Source: Acidithiobacillus ferrianus
GTDB taxonomy: Bacteria; Pseudomonadota; Gammaproteobacteria; Acidithiobacillales; Acidithiobacillaceae
NCBI RefSeq assembly: GCF_010378095.1
Contig: NZ_WNJL01000037.1
Span: forward strand, 1-64,000
Direction of reading: 5' to 3'
DNA: 64,000 bases
In this document: positions 53,914-63,669 of the stretch, piece by piece
How the letters are laid out: each line of letters begins with the position of its first letter
How positions within the stretch are numbered: the stretch's first letter is position 1
Notes under the pieces: model-generated
Told to the model about the DNA's origin: nothing
The model's database searches: none
What the model saw: only the letters and a program-made list of their open reading frames with translations
Made by a program: the position numbers and the translations under genes

Positions 53914-54800
53914 AGCATCGCTCCTTCCTGACTCCCCGTCAGGCGGGTCAATAGCTTCAGGATCAGGAGCAGTATGAAGGAAATTCCTATCAGGACGACG
54001 GAGAGGGCTGCGCCATAAGGCCAATCTGGTGTGGAAGAAAACTGGTTGGCGATCAGATTTCCGAGCATCAGAGATTTATTGCCTCCCATGAGCTCTGGAA
54101 TGATGTAGTTACTGAAAGATGGAACTAGTACTAAGATTGTACCAACAATGATGCCACCCATGGTTTGTGGCAAAATGACCCGGGAAAATACGGCGATGGG
54201 GCTGGCATAAAGGTCCTGAGCCGCTTCGCACAAGGACCACTCCATTCCTTCCATGGCGGCATATATGGGAATAACCATATAGGGCAGGTAGCTGTAAACC
54301 AGACCGATGAGGACGGCAACGCCGCTGGGATACAAACTCATATCGGGTCGAATCCACCCGATGGCAGCTGCAAGCTGGGACAGCATAGTGTTGGGGCCTA
54401 GCAATTCCATCCAGGCGTAGGCGCGGACTACCTGATTGGTCCAGGATGGAATAATAATTAGGACTAAAAGCAACGGCTTGAGATAACTTCTGGATTGGCT
54501 GATGAAATAGGCTACCGGGAAAGCAACAATCAGACTTGCGATGGTGGTAATAAGGCCCTGGAGGATGGAGCGAATCACGATCATGATATTCGCTGGAGTC
54601 CAGCCAAAAAACATGAATCCGACGACTTCCTTGAATGTGTCCAGGGTGATTGGTAGTGCTGGTAATCCGTAGGGATTAGCGCTTGCGAAAGCAATCGGCA
54701 GGAACAGCAAGGTGGGTAGAACCAAAAAAAGACCGATCCAGAGTAATCCGGGTGCAGAAAAGAGTGCTTTTCGAAAGCTGCGTGTGGAGTCGGTACTCAT
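53910..54800 (-). CDS. potH: Polyamine ABC transporter permease (PotH-like)
   Basis: The 296-residue membrane protein has an N-terminal helix FSAPGLLWIGLFLVLPTLLF, a periplasmic loop, and the motif CEAAQDLYASPIAVFSRVIL (EAA loop, contact with the ATPase). It pairs with PotI (overlapping genes) and follows potG by 37 bases. It is intact and of family length. Confidence 0.87.
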   Translation of the reverse strand: MSTDSTRSFRKALFSAPGLLWIGLFLVLPTLLFLPIAFASANPYGLPALPITLDTFKEVVGFMFFGWTPANIMIVIRSILQGLITTIASLIVAFPVAYFISQSRSYLKPLLLVLIIIPSWTNQVVRAYAWMELLGPNTMLSQLAAAIGWIRPDMSLYPSGVAVLIGLVYSYLPYMVIPIYAAMEGMEWSLCEAAQDLYASPIAVFSRVILPQTMGGIIVGTILVLVPSFSNYIIPELMGGNKSLMLGNLIANQFSSTPDWPYGAALSVVLIGISFILLLILKLLTRLTGSQEGAML

Positions 54801-54837
54801 TTAAGCAATTCCACATTCATTGAGCCAGTCATCTCTA

Positions 54838-55983
54838 TCATCCTTCCAGTGGGATAATGTCAGAGGCTTCAATAGCGGCGGTCACTTCGGAGCCAGCGCG
54901 CCAGCGGGTCTCGCCATGAGTACCTGTCGATGCTAGTAATTCCACTCCATTAATATCGATGATATATTCAATTTTCGCACCCATATAAAGAACATCTTTA
55001 ATGGTTGCCTTCAGTATATTGGTATCGGATGGGACTGTTGTGCCCGTCGGCGCCAAAAGTGTAATATCTTCGGGATGAACAGTGACATGCTGGATGCTGG
55101 CGTTAAGTGTCGGAACATGGCGGAGTTCGCCGATGGGTGTAGTGAAAGCATTATGTGGTAGCGCTTGGGTCAGCCTGATGATGTTGGGGATACCGAGGAA
55201 GCGGGCCACGAATGTGTTGCGCGGATGTTCGTAGATGTCTGAGACCCGGCCAACCTGCTGTAGCCGACCATGATTCATAATGCCAATATGATCGCCCATG
55301 ATCATGGCTTCTTCCTGATCATGGGTCACAAAAATAAAGGTCATGCCTACTTTTTTTTGCAAACGCAGCAGTTCCAGTTGCAACTCCCGACGCAGTTTGG
55401 CATCGAGAGCAGAAAGTGGTTCATCCAGTAAAACGACATCCGGCTCGTTGATCAGTGCGCGTGCCAAGGCTACCCGCTGCTTTTGTCCTCCTGAGAGTTG
55501 GTTGGGCTTACGTTCTGCGTGTTCACCGATCTGCATGGATTCAATCATCCGCAGCACGCGTTGATTGCGCTCTGGTCGCGGAATTCGACGCATTTTCAAA
55601 CCAAATTCGATGTTTTCCCGTACGGTCATGTGGGGAAAAAGGGCGTAAGACTGGAATACGGTATTTACTTGTCTTTCGTGAGCGGGCACGCCAACGACGG
55701 AACGTCCACTAATGGCAATATCACCATCGACAATCGTCTCGAAGCCACCGATCATTCTCAATAATGTCGTTTTGCCACAGCCGGATGGCCCCAATAGAGT
55801 AAAAAAGCTTCCCGAAGAAATTTTCAGGCTGATATCCTCTAGTGCGACTACCCCGTTAGCAAAACGCTTGCGGATATTGGTAATGTCCACACTTCCCCTC
55901 TGCTGCACAGGTGCCAGAACGGAACCGGTGCTGTAAGTCCCGGAACCGATGGCGTCAGCCTGGGCATAGCTGAATTCCGGCAT
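54838..55983 (-). CDS. potG: Polyamine ABC transporter ATP-binding protein (PotG-like)
   Basis: The 381-residue ATPase has Walker A GPSGCGKTTLLRMIGGF, signature LSGGQKQRVALARAL, Walker B VVLLDEPLSALDAKLRREL and the switch His in FVTHDQEEAMIMGD. A C-terminal TOBE-like domain of about 100 residues follows, as in PotA/PotG. It is the first gene of the minus-strand polyamine unit, which runs potG-potH-potI-potF-puuP-SDR-puuD and onward. ATP hydrolysis here drives polyamine import. Confidence 0.9.
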   Translation of the reverse strand: MPEFSYAQADAIGSGTYSTGSVLAPVQQRGSVDITNIRKRFANGVVALEDISLKISSGSFFTLLGPSGCGKTTLLRMIGGFETIVDGDIAISGRSVVGVPAHERQVNTVFQSYALFPHMTVRENIEFGLKMRRIPRPERNQRVLRMIESMQIGEHAERKPNQLSGGQKQRVALARALINEPDVVLLDEPLSALDAKLRRELQLELLRLQKKVGMTFIFVTHDQEEAMIMGDHIGIMNHGRLQQVGRVSDIYEHPRNTFVARFLGIPNIIRLTQALPHNAFTTPIGELRHVPTLNASIQHVTVHPEDITLLAPTGTTVPSDTNILKATIKDVLYMGAKIEYIIDINGVELLASTGTHGETRWRAGSEVTAAIEASDIIPLEG

Positions 55984-56655
55984 GCTATCTTTAATCCTTC
56001 TTCAGGTGTCTATAATACTAAGCAGGTTATATGCCAATGCCTAGCCCGAATGGTGAATATTTATACTTGGGTAGGCGCGTCACTTGGAAAGTCTATGTAT
56101 ATTTTGAGGTTCGTAGTCGCGCAAGGTCATGAGGAAGGTGTGCAGTCGGCGCCTGTTCTTTACCGTTTCTGGGCTGTTCTGAAAGTCTATCAATGGATTT
56201 TTTGCACTAAAGTCGTGCACATTGTGTCTGCTAGGATCTTTTTGGTGCAGACCGTGACCTGTGCAAAGTGGGTGGCGGTTTGCTTTTTGCACATAGGTGG
56301 TGGTGCTGGTTAGACTGTCGCGGTTATTAACATGGCCCTTAAATACCCGGCTATAGCGTGGAATAATATGACGCATGGAAAGAATGCGATGTGCGCAAGC
56401 TGACGTAAGCAATGGGATGGATGTCCCCACCCTTTGCTTACACGTTCACGATTTCGATGCAGGTGGCCGTGCTAGTCGCTCATCACTGAGGGTTTGACGC
56501 CCTCATTTGGCCAACCATCCGGCCCTTAAGGCTTTTATATTGGGCGCTTTTCGCTCTTGCAGGAAGCATTCACAAATTCAGAGCGCCACACCGGCCAACT
56601 CAGGGCTTTGAAGCTTTTGCTCTGGTCACCCGAGGTGAGAAAGGGAACCCACAAA
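55984..56655. other. Intergenic, no supported gene
   Basis: Contains the presumed promoter of potG. A hairpin TGAGGG-TTTGACG-CCCTCA (56487-56505) is visible. The two overlapping frames near 56050-56430 are on opposite strands, biased in composition and unlike known proteins, so neither is called. Confidence 0.4.
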
Positions 56656-56689
56656 GCCAAGTCTATCGCTTAAGGTGTTGATAGTGACC

Positions 56690-56880
56690 GCATACAATCC
56701 GGCAACGGTGGTGAAGCTACTAGACATCTTCCGAGTGGCTTACAACTTATATGTGGCCGGGTCAGGACGGGCAAACTCCCGCCATGCGCCTGGGGCTGGG
56801 GACACTGCGGACGTTCCGGAAGGAGTTACTACGGCATCGCGGACAGGATCTCACCGCTGTTTCAACTAAATAATTCTTTA
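56690..56880 (+). pseudogene. Possible transposase C-terminal remnant
   Basis: In shifting frames the sequence gives FRVAYNLY and then GQDGQTPAMRLGLGTLRTF, similar to the end of DDE transposases (aromatic-rich helix followed by a TPAxxLG motif). It lies just inside the left inverted-repeat arm. It is frameshifted and too short to name a family. Confidence 0.35.
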
Positions 56881-56911
56881 TTAAATTAAGAAAAACATGT
56901 GGAATGATTGA

Positions 56912-57816
56912 ATGGCGCGACCGAAACGAAGCGAAGCAACAAAGTTGGCCTTGGCACTGGAAGAGCTACACGCCCAGATCGGGCCAAACCAAGGCGTCGT
57001 TCGCGGCCAACAGATCAAGAATGCCACGCGGGTCTTTCTCCTGGAGAAGGGTTTTCTGCGGGAAATCCTCTCAAGGGGTGGTACTTCGTTTCAGACCCAG
57101 GTGCTCACCAGGGCGACAGCACGCTGTTTTACGCTAACTTCTGGGAATATCTGGCGTATTATCTGGAAGATCGATTTGGTGCTCAATATTGCTTATCGGC
57201 GGAATCCTCCTTGCTACGGCATTCCCAATGCAATGTTATCCCACGGCAGATCCAAGCGCTTCTGGATGTCAACCAAAGTCAGATCCAGGATCTGGTAGTT
57301 GGGCATAGCCTGATAACGTATCCCGGAAAAAAATCCATGCCCCCTGAAGATCAGGTTGTCCTGATCGATGGTCTGCGATGCATGTCCCTGCCTTACTGCC
57401 TGATCAGGCTTCCCCCTAGGCTTTACCAAACCTGGCAAAAAGAAATTCAGATAGTGCTCGGTACTCTTGCAGATCCAGGGGCGGTCGCAGTGTTGGTAGC
57501 AGCCAGTGAGTTGGGGACAAGCCGCGTGGTGGCGTCGTTTCGACAAGTCGGCCGCAAGGAGTTCGCAGATCGTATAGAACGCGAACTAGCTGGATCAGGG
57601 TCTCATCTCCCCCAGGTCAGGGACCCATTCGAACCGGAAACCGTTTACCAACTTCAGGCCATAGGAAGGGCGCCTCTATACGCACGGGTCAAACTGCTCT
57701 GGAAAGAACATCGTGAGGAGGTTTTGGCGATGCGAGCTGCACCTCCTCTGGCCTGGAAAGTGCCAGCGTTCAGCAGAACATCGGCGACTTCGCCAGATTC
57801 ATTGCCCGGAAGGTGA
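56912..57816 (+). pseudogene. Fic-family protein remnant (AbiEi-like head, Fic domain missing)
   Basis: The head MARPKRSEATKLALALEELH is in one frame; a shift near 57080 leads to GWYFVSDPGAHQGDSTLFYA, then YYLEDRFGAQYCLSAESSLL and later VRDPFEPETVYQLQAI. This order matches plasmid-type Fic proteins that have a winged-helix AbiEi-like N-terminus followed by a linker and a Fic AMP-transferase domain. The Fic domain (HPFxxGNGR) is not found downstream. The remnant is inside the long inverted repeat. Confidence 0.55.
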
Positions 57817-58288
57817 AAAAGGCCGCCGCCAATCTGGAGCTTCGTTCGTTTCCAGATAAGTAACACGCCAGAAAGTTGATTCGGCTAATCCCTTAAAAAT
57901 CCAGCCAAGAAAACGGGTTGGCAATTTTTGTGAAAACCACTTATTAACACCTTAAGCGATGGGCTTGCCATAAAGCCAGAATTTATGCCAGGGATCAATG
58001 CCACCAATATTGATAACCCCGCATCGTCCCTGATACCTTTGCGGCATGGAACTGTATCTGTAGCTAAGTACCGTAACTATCCAGGTTATGGAATTTCAAC
58101 TCATTGAAATTATAGTGAAATATTTAATCTTTGGAAGAATCCCACCCTCCGCCAATTTGCGAAAAAACCGGTTCTCTGAAATTGATTCTTGTCTTCGAAC
58201 CCCGCCATTTAGAGGCTTTTCGGCCGATCAAGCCCGGCAGCAAATGGGGTATAACTGGATGTATTAATGGGCGTAGTATCGGTTCGCG

Positions 58289-58470
58289 TTGCGAACCGGC
58301 GCCCTCCAGATCACCCTGGATATCCTGAGCCTCATCACCAGGGTCGACGAATTCAAAGGCGTCTGGCGTGCCTTGGGCACGCTTGCGTCCGATCGCCTAT
58401 CGGTCCTGCGGTGGGTCGCCACCATCGAGAACATCGGTCCCTCCACCCGCATCGAGGGCAGTACAAGAAT
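58289..58470 (+). pseudogene. Second Fic/DOC N-terminal fragment
   Basis: The frame reads LDILSLITRVDEFKGVWRAL then LRWVATIENIGPSTRIEGS, which is the conserved N-terminal helix and inhibitory-like segment before the Fic domain in Fic/DOC proteins (VATIESIGSSTRIEG type). The frame then becomes unrelated and stops. The region 58471-58897 holds no other recognisable gene; its end is very AT-rich and leads into the next gene. Confidence 0.6.
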
Positions 58471-58897
58471 CTGGTATAAGACGGAATGCGCGGGACGAGG
58501 AGAACACGATGCCCGCCCTGCCCGATAACCGTTACAAGACCTTCCACGGATTTACCTTCCGCATCGTCGTCCCGGAATCGCTTGGTGGAGACCCCCGTTT
58601 CCCCGTTTGTCCGCAATGAATACCGCAACGAATCATGCCGGAAATATGATGAAGAGAAGTCTTGGCGATTACGCGGCCGGCTGATTGGTGACCCCTAAAA
58701 TCGTGTCATATAATCCTAATAGATAGAAGAATCATGGGGTATTTCCTATAAGAAGTAGCCGCGCCAAACGGTTTACAAATTAGTAATTAATAAAAATATT
58801 TCATATATTATATAATTTATTCAAGCACTTTAAATTTTTTGATGTTTCCAGAAAGCATGATACAATAATGCATATTGTTTGCAACTGGAGGTGCCTT

Positions 58898-59686
58898 ATG
58901 AGACATGCCGCCTGGATTGCCTGTGCAGTGCTTGTGTTCCCGACGATTGCTTGCGCGAACACGTTATACCGGAGTTTGAATGCTATCGGAATTTACGGTG
59001 AGGCTGTTGGTACTCCGAATTCCTATCATTCCTTTAATACGCAGGGTTTGGCGAACTCGTTTCGTACCATGAAGCCTGCGTCGGGTGGAAATACATCCGG
59101 AGGCGTCGGTGTATATCTCTCCGGGATGAGCCAGGATGATTTCTTTATGCACCTTGGCTTCAATTACGGTTTCAGTCCAATTATTGGAAACAGTAATGGG
59201 AATGCGAGTTCCAGTGGCCACTCAATGGCATTCAATGCCCGTCTGGGTAAAGGATTTCAGTTTGGGCCAGACTTGCTTATCGGACCATACATCGGTTACC
59301 AATATGCGCGGTTTCAGATAGGTGTCGGCAATAACGGGGCCTTTGGCACGGCGACATACAATAATAATGCGCTTGGTGGTGGTTTATTCATGGCGATGGC
59401 ACCTGCACAAGATCTGACGTTGACCGCTCATGCAGGATACCTGGTGGGTCTCTCTGCGAACGAGCGGGTCAAATTTGGTGCGTTTTCCTTACAACCGGGC
59501 GGTACTCCGGATGCCGATGTTTTTCAGGCGGGTGCGAAGCTGAGTTACCGATTTCTACCGGATCTCAGCGGGTTCGTGGGCGTAAATTACGATCATTACA
59601 TGGCGTCTGGTCATGCGGGTCCCGTCACCGAAAGGACTCGGGTGAATGTGTTGCGCGGTCTGGCGGGTGTGGCGTACAACTTCTGA
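58898..59686 (+). CDS. Outer-membrane beta-barrel protein
   Basis: The 262-residue protein has a signal peptide (MRHAAWIACAVLVFPTIACA) and a series of amphipathic strands rich in Gly, Asn and aromatics, ending VNVLRGLAGVAYNF with terminal Phe. It resembles small autotransporter-like or OmpW-like barrels but no family can be named. ATG 58898 has GGAGG six bases upstream and is chosen over 58868. The gene is monocistronic; upstream DNA is markedly AT-rich. Confidence 0.6.
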   Translation: MRHAAWIACAVLVFPTIACANTLYRSLNAIGIYGEAVGTPNSYHSFNTQGLANSFRTMKPASGGNTSGGVGVYLSGMSQDDFFMHLGFNYGFSPIIGNSNGNASSSGHSMAFNARLGKGFQFGPDLLIGPYIGYQYARFQIGVGNNGAFGTATYNNNALGGGLFMAMAPAQDLTLTAHAGYLVGLSANERVKFGAFSLQPGGTPDADVFQAGAKLSYRFLPDLSGFVGVNYDHYMASGHAGPVTERTRVNVLRGLAGVAYNF

Positions 59687-59706
59687 TGGGGGCGCGGAAG
59701 GGCAAG

Positions 59707-60924
59707 TCACCAATCCTTCAACAGTCCGCGCAAGGCGTCCGGTTCCACTCGCCTCTTGGCGGCGATGAGGGTACGGGCGGCTTTCACCTTTCCCCAGACA
59801 TTCCAGAGCAGCACGCCACGTAGTTGATGATCCCGCAGGTAATAGACGATCGCCTGATCACCGTCGGGAGAACATTCCGTGTGACCAACCATGTCGCTAC
59901 GGCACTCTCCCACCGCTTCAAAACCGAATTCGTAGATGTCGCTGTAAAACATGGATTGATGCCGGAAGGCGACGGTTTCTCCAGCCATATTGAGGCCCGC
60001 GATGCGGCCGGTGGCCTCCGCATTATCCCAGTGCTCCAGCCGTAGCGGCGATCCCCACACCGGGTCGGGATAGGTTGCCAAGTCGCCCGCGACCCAGATG
60101 TGGGGGTCGCTGCTGCGCATTTGCGCATCCACCGCTACAGCCCCTTGCCCTTTTTGTAAACCGGCGGTGTCGGCAAGCGCATTGTTGGGCTCCATGCCGA
60201 TGCCGTAAACCATCCAGTCGCAGACCACGGGGTGACCGTCGGCAAAAACGGCCGCGAGTCTACCATCCTGGGCACGAATTTCCATGAGCTTCCGCTGCTT
60301 CTCCATGTCGACGCCCGCGCTACGGTAGCGGGCACTGACTTTTTCCACCAGCATCGGTGGCAGCATCTGCGCCAGGGGGCCGTCGCCAGATACGCAATAG
60401 TGGATTTTCAGGGCGCCCTGCTGGGAAAGCGTTGCCGCCAGTTCCGCGCCGAGAAAACCCCCGCCCACGACCAAGACCTCTCCTCCTTCTGCGGCACGGG
60501 CCCGCAAGCGCCGATAATCTGCCAAAGAGCGCAGCGAAAGCACCCGGTCCCGCAGCAGCTCTGGCACCGCGGCCAAAGGCTTGGGCCGACCGCCCATGGC
60601 AAGGAGCGCTTTACCGTAGTCATAGCGCTTGCCTGCAAGCGTTTTGACCTCCCGGTGTTGCGGGTCGAGGGTGATGACCGGGTCGCCCAGCGCCATTTCC
60701 ACGCCCAGAGAAGCCCAGTCGGAGGCGGATTTCAGGGGCAGATCCGATTCTGCATCCTTGCCCAGCCACAACCCTTTGGACAGGGGCGGGCGCTGATAGG
60801 GCGTTTCGGGTTCCGCGCCCAGCATCAGAATCTGTCCTTGCGTGTCTTTCTCGCGGATGGCGCTGGCCGCCGCCGCCGCGGCGGGACCCGCACCCACCAG
60901 CAGGTAGTCATAATACGTGTTCAT
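59707..60924 (-). CDS. AIF-type FAD/NAD-dependent oxidoreductase
   Basis: The 405-residue protein has two nucleotide-binding motifs (YLLVGAGPAAAAAASAIRE and EVLVVGGGFLGAELAATLSQ), the FAD motif DPHIWVAGDLATYPDPVWG and a C-terminal dimer/AIF-like domain (FYSDIYEFGFEAVGECRSDM). These fit ferredoxin-reductase-like apoptosis-inducing-factor homologues. ATG 60924 is chosen. It transfers electrons between NAD(P)H and an unknown acceptor. It is convergent with the outer-membrane protein gene and divergent from the phosphate porin, so its pathway is not clear from context. Confidence 0.78.
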   Translation of the reverse strand: MNTYYDYLLVGAGPAAAAAASAIREKDTQGQILMLGAEPETPYQRPPLSKGLWLGKDAESDLPLKSASDWASLGVEMALGDPVITLDPQHREVKTLAGKRYDYGKALLAMGGRPKPLAAVPELLRDRVLSLRSLADYRRLRARAAEGGEVLVVGGGFLGAELAATLSQQGALKIHYCVSGDGPLAQMLPPMLVEKVSARYRSAGVDMEKQRKLMEIRAQDGRLAAVFADGHPVVCDWMVYGIGMEPNNALADTAGLQKGQGAVAVDAQMRSSDPHIWVAGDLATYPDPVWGSPLRLEHWDNAEATGRIAGLNMAGETVAFRHQSMFYSDIYEFGFEAVGECRSDMVGHTECSPDGDQAIVYYLRDHQLRGVLLWNVWGKVKAARTLIAAKRRVEPDALRGLLKDW

Positions 60925-61241
60925 GGGCTTCTCCAATGCCTTTACCCTTTCAGTCTAGTTCGTCTAGTTCAGTTGCGGATGGCGGCAAACATCGGCAGGG
61001 CGCTGACGTTCCCGCTTTGCGCAACCGCCATGGGCGGCTGGCGGATTTACTTTGCAAGGAGGGCTTCATGGGGCGCCCGCCGCCAGGCGTCACCCCGTGG
61101 CATCGTTCCTTGCCATCGCGGAGATAGAGCGAGATCGCTTGTTGCACGATATTCAAAATTGGTTGTATAATAACCACAGGGAGGCGGCCTTCATGTCGCG
61201 TCTCGTAGTTTCATTCCGATTTGAGTTGAGGAGGAGTACCC

Positions 61242-62552
61242 ATGAAAAAGAATCTTTTGGTCGCTGCCATTGCAGCCGCGGTCATTCTTCCCGCCAGCGC
61301 TTTTGCCGCTGACAGCAATACCAACAATGCCGATACGGGTCCTGTCGTGTACGGATACGCCCAGATCACTGGCGCCAGCCAGTTTGGAACCTCCACCAAT
61401 GGTTCTCCTGCGGGCAGCAGTGGTCTTATATTCGGTGCGAACCGAATCCGTCTAGGGCTCAAGGGCGAGGCGGTTCCCGGCGTGACCTACAACATCATGG
61501 CCGGCTGGGATAACGCAGCAATCGGCGGTAATAATCCTGCTCTTAATGGTCTAGGTTTGAGCAGCAATATGTTGAACAACGGTCTCGGGAATGGTGGCAA
61601 TGCTTCTATCCTTGACGCATGGTTGAACTATGCGCCCGTGCCTTTTGCTCAGCTTGAGGTCGGCAAGTTCAAGCTTCCCGTTGGTAACGAGTATGTGAAC
61701 ACGGAAGGCAATGAGTTGCCCTTCGTGTTCCGCAGCATGGCCCAGTCTCTGGTTCCAGGCCGCTCTGCGGGTGCCATGATTCACGGAAAGGACGTGCTGG
61801 ATGATGTGACGGGTACCGGTGTGGGTTACGCCGTGGGTATTGCCGATGACAGCTCTCTGGATGCCTACAACGCGTATAACTGGAGCCAGAATGGTGCCAT
61901 GCCTTTTGGTTCCGGTCAGGGTGGTTACCTCAACGGCAGCGGCAATTACATTGCCTTTGCCCGCTTGAACTACGACTTCATGGGTCCTTTGCTGAAGGCT
62001 GAAGTGAGTGGATCACGCATGAGTTTGGGGTCCACGCCTAATGGCAATCCGGTTGCTCCAAATGGCTTGTCACGATCATCCATCTACACATGGAACGTAG
62101 GCATGCACGGTGGCATGATGGGCATTCACTACGCGGCCTCTTACACCAACATGACCACAGGGCGTAGCTTCGCTGCCGGACCTACCGGAGCAATGAATTC
62201 CAACGGTATGCTGGCCACTGATTGGAATGTGGGCTTGGGCGCGAACCTGCATCAGATGATGCTGACTCCGTCCTGGCTGGATATCGAACCTGCGGTGCGT
62301 TTCGACTCTTTCAGCATCAACAACCACAACGGTTATGATGCGAAACTCGATAACACTACGGTTGGTCTGAATTACTACGTCAACCCCAACAATCCCCATG
62401 CCGCAGAGGTGCAGTTGAACTACATCATCCCCTCTGCGCGTCAGGGCAAGTTTGGTACAGGGACCATGGGCGGTGTATTCGGTGCGACGGGTGCTCCCAT
62501 CAACGGTATGGCGTATAACACGCTGATGGTGCAGTTCCAGGCTGGCTTCTAA
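61242..62552 (+). CDS. Phosphate-selective-type porin (OprO/OprP family)
   Basis: The 436-residue protein has a signal peptide (MKKNLLVAAIAAAVILPASA) and an OprO/P-like barrel. The region VGKFKLPVGNEYVNTEGNEL and FVFRSMAQSLVPGRSAGAM is the family signature, and the end NTLMVQFQAGF has terminal Phe. OprO/P porins favour anions such as phosphate, but many relatives are general. GAGGAG lies seven bases before the ATG, with a rho-independent terminator after the stop. The 300 bases upstream have no gene and presumably hold the promoter. Confidence 0.82.
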   Translation: MKKNLLVAAIAAAVILPASAFAADSNTNNADTGPVVYGYAQITGASQFGTSTNGSPAGSSGLIFGANRIRLGLKGEAVPGVTYNIMAGWDNAAIGGNNPALNGLGLSSNMLNNGLGNGGNASILDAWLNYAPVPFAQLEVGKFKLPVGNEYVNTEGNELPFVFRSMAQSLVPGRSAGAMIHGKDVLDDVTGTGVGYAVGIADDSSLDAYNAYNWSQNGAMPFGSGQGGYLNGSGNYIAFARLNYDFMGPLLKAEVSGSRMSLGSTPNGNPVAPNGLSRSSIYTWNVGMHGGMMGIHYAASYTNMTTGRSFAAGPTGAMNSNGMLATDWNVGLGANLHQMMLTPSWLDIEPAVRFDSFSINNHNGYDAKLDNTTVGLNYYVNPNNPHAAEVQLNYIIPSARQGKFGTGTMGGVFGATGAPINGMAYNTLMVQFQAGF

Positions 62553-62582
62553 TCACCAACCAGCCAGTACGCAGGAAAAAGG

Positions 62583-62612
62583 AACCGCTGCCGCAAGGTG
62601 GCGGTTTTTTTA
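62583..62612 (+). terminator. Rho-independent terminator of the porin gene
   Basis: AACCGCTGCC pairs with GGTGGCGGTT with two internal mismatches, a GCAA loop, and a run of T ending at 62611 (TTTTTTT). It lies 31 bases after the porin stop. Confidence 0.8.
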
Positions 62613-62623
62613 TACCGGCGCGT

Positions 62624-63070
62624 CTAGTCCGAGCAACGCATACACTGCACATCGTAACGATCGATCCAGGCGCTCAATGCTTCGATGGCGTCCGGGCCGG
62701 TCTTGACGTTATCCAGGGCATGTCGGGGGTCATCGGGTTTCACCCGTGCGATCCAGGCGTCTCCATAGGGGTCGACATTGATCAAATGCGGGTTGTCCAG
62801 GAGCGCTTCATTGCGCGCCACGATCTCGCCTGCGCAAGGCACCGGTACGCCGCCGGCCCATTTGCCGCTCTCGAGGGTGGCGACATGACGTCCCGCCTCC
62901 AGATGCGTGCCGAGTTTTCGGATGCGCGCTTTCTGCAGGCGTCCGGACATGGTCTGGGCGGGATCAGTGACGCCGATGGTCAGGATGCCATCCTCCTCGG
63001 GACGCACCCAAACGTAGTCGAGGTCATAGAACAGATCTTCGGGCAGTTCACAACCGCGGTACTCGCTCAC
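62624..63070 (-). CDS. GcvH-like lipoyl-domain protein
   Basis: The 148-residue protein resembles glycine-cleavage H protein: LDYVWVRPEEDGILTIGVTD, then ATLESGKWAGGVPVPCAGEI with the candidate lipoylated Lys70, and LDNPHLINVDPYGDAWIARV. No gcvT or gcvP is near. Similar stand-alone H-like proteins (LbpA type) bind lipoate for sulfur oxidation in chemolithotrophs. The C-terminus has Cys pairs (QCMRCSD). It overlaps the hemerythrin gene by 4 bases, so the two are translated together. Confidence 0.8.
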   Translation of the reverse strand: MSEYRGCELPEDLFYDLDYVWVRPEEDGILTIGVTDPAQTMSGRLQKARIRKLGTHLEAGRHVATLESGKWAGGVPVPCAGEIVARNEALLDNPHLINVDPYGDAWIARVKPDDPRHALDNVKTGPDAIEALSAWIDRYDVQCMRCSD

Positions 63071-63525
63071 GCCCGTTCCCCTGCTGCGAAGGTCAGAATC
63101 TCCTGGCCGACCGCCTGCCCATGATCGGGCAACGCCTCCGCCAGATATGGATAGAGTTCGGTTTCTTCCTTGGCATCGTGCTGCTTGAGGATGGTTTGCA
63201 CGGTACTGAGGAGATCGGCAAACTCTTCCGCATCTTCCGCACTGATGGCTTCAGCCATCTCCTGAAAGAATACGCGCAGATCCTGATGTCCCTTGCGCAG
63301 GAGCGCCGTCAGCGGATGTTCGGTGCCTCCCTCCCGCGCCTCGAAGGCGGGGAACAGGGTCGTTTCCTCCACAACCATATGGCCATCGGCGATGCCATGA
63401 CGGAATTGCTCCAGATGCCGGGCAGCGTCCTGCCAGCGACCTTCCCGCACGGCCCGTGCGCTGATATCGAGAAGCGCGTCCAAGCGTACGTGATCCTGCT
63501 GCATGATCTGATCTATGCGGGTCAT
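63067..63525 (-). CDS. Hemerythrin-domain protein
   Basis: The 152-residue four-helix protein has the diiron ligand set: H12 (QDHVRLD), His and Glu in HMVVEETTLFP, a central His in KGHQDLRVFF and HDAKEETELYP near residue 118. Such proteins bind O2 or sense NO/oxygen or iron. Its translation is coupled to the GcvH-like gene. A 144-base gap separates it from the upstream reductase gene on the same strand. Confidence 0.85.
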   Translation of the reverse strand: MTRIDQIMQQDHVRLDALLDISARAVREGRWQDAARHLEQFRHGIADGHMVVEETTLFPAFEAREGGTEHPLTALLRKGHQDLRVFFQEMAEAISAEDAEEFADLLSTVQTILKQHDAKEETELYPYLAEALPDHGQAVGQEILTFAAGERA

Positions 63526-63669
63526 AAGTAGCCTCCCTTTGATGGTGGAACTGGATGATGGCGGCCTCCTCCGCTCAACGTCATGGACCTGGAAATTCTG
63601 GAGGCCGTCGCACGGAATGGCCGCGAGATGGCGAAACCGATCGGCACCTGACGCCGATGCGGCGGTTTT

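Larger units (their letters stand above)
56656..57969. repeat. Long-range inverted repeat enclosing IS and Fic debris
   Basis: The 27-base arms at 56656-56682 and 57943-57969 are inverted copies with 15 consecutive identical bases (ATCGCTTAAGGTGTT, 56665-56679). They enclose 1.3 kb that includes a probable transposase tail (56690-56880) and a Fic-protein remnant. The arms look like the ends of a mobile element that picked up or interrupted the Fic gene. Confidence 0.55.

Noticed and set aside
56050..56430. Opposite-strand frames of 87 and 116 codons
   Set aside because: They overlap on both strands with biased composition; neither has a domain or start signal.
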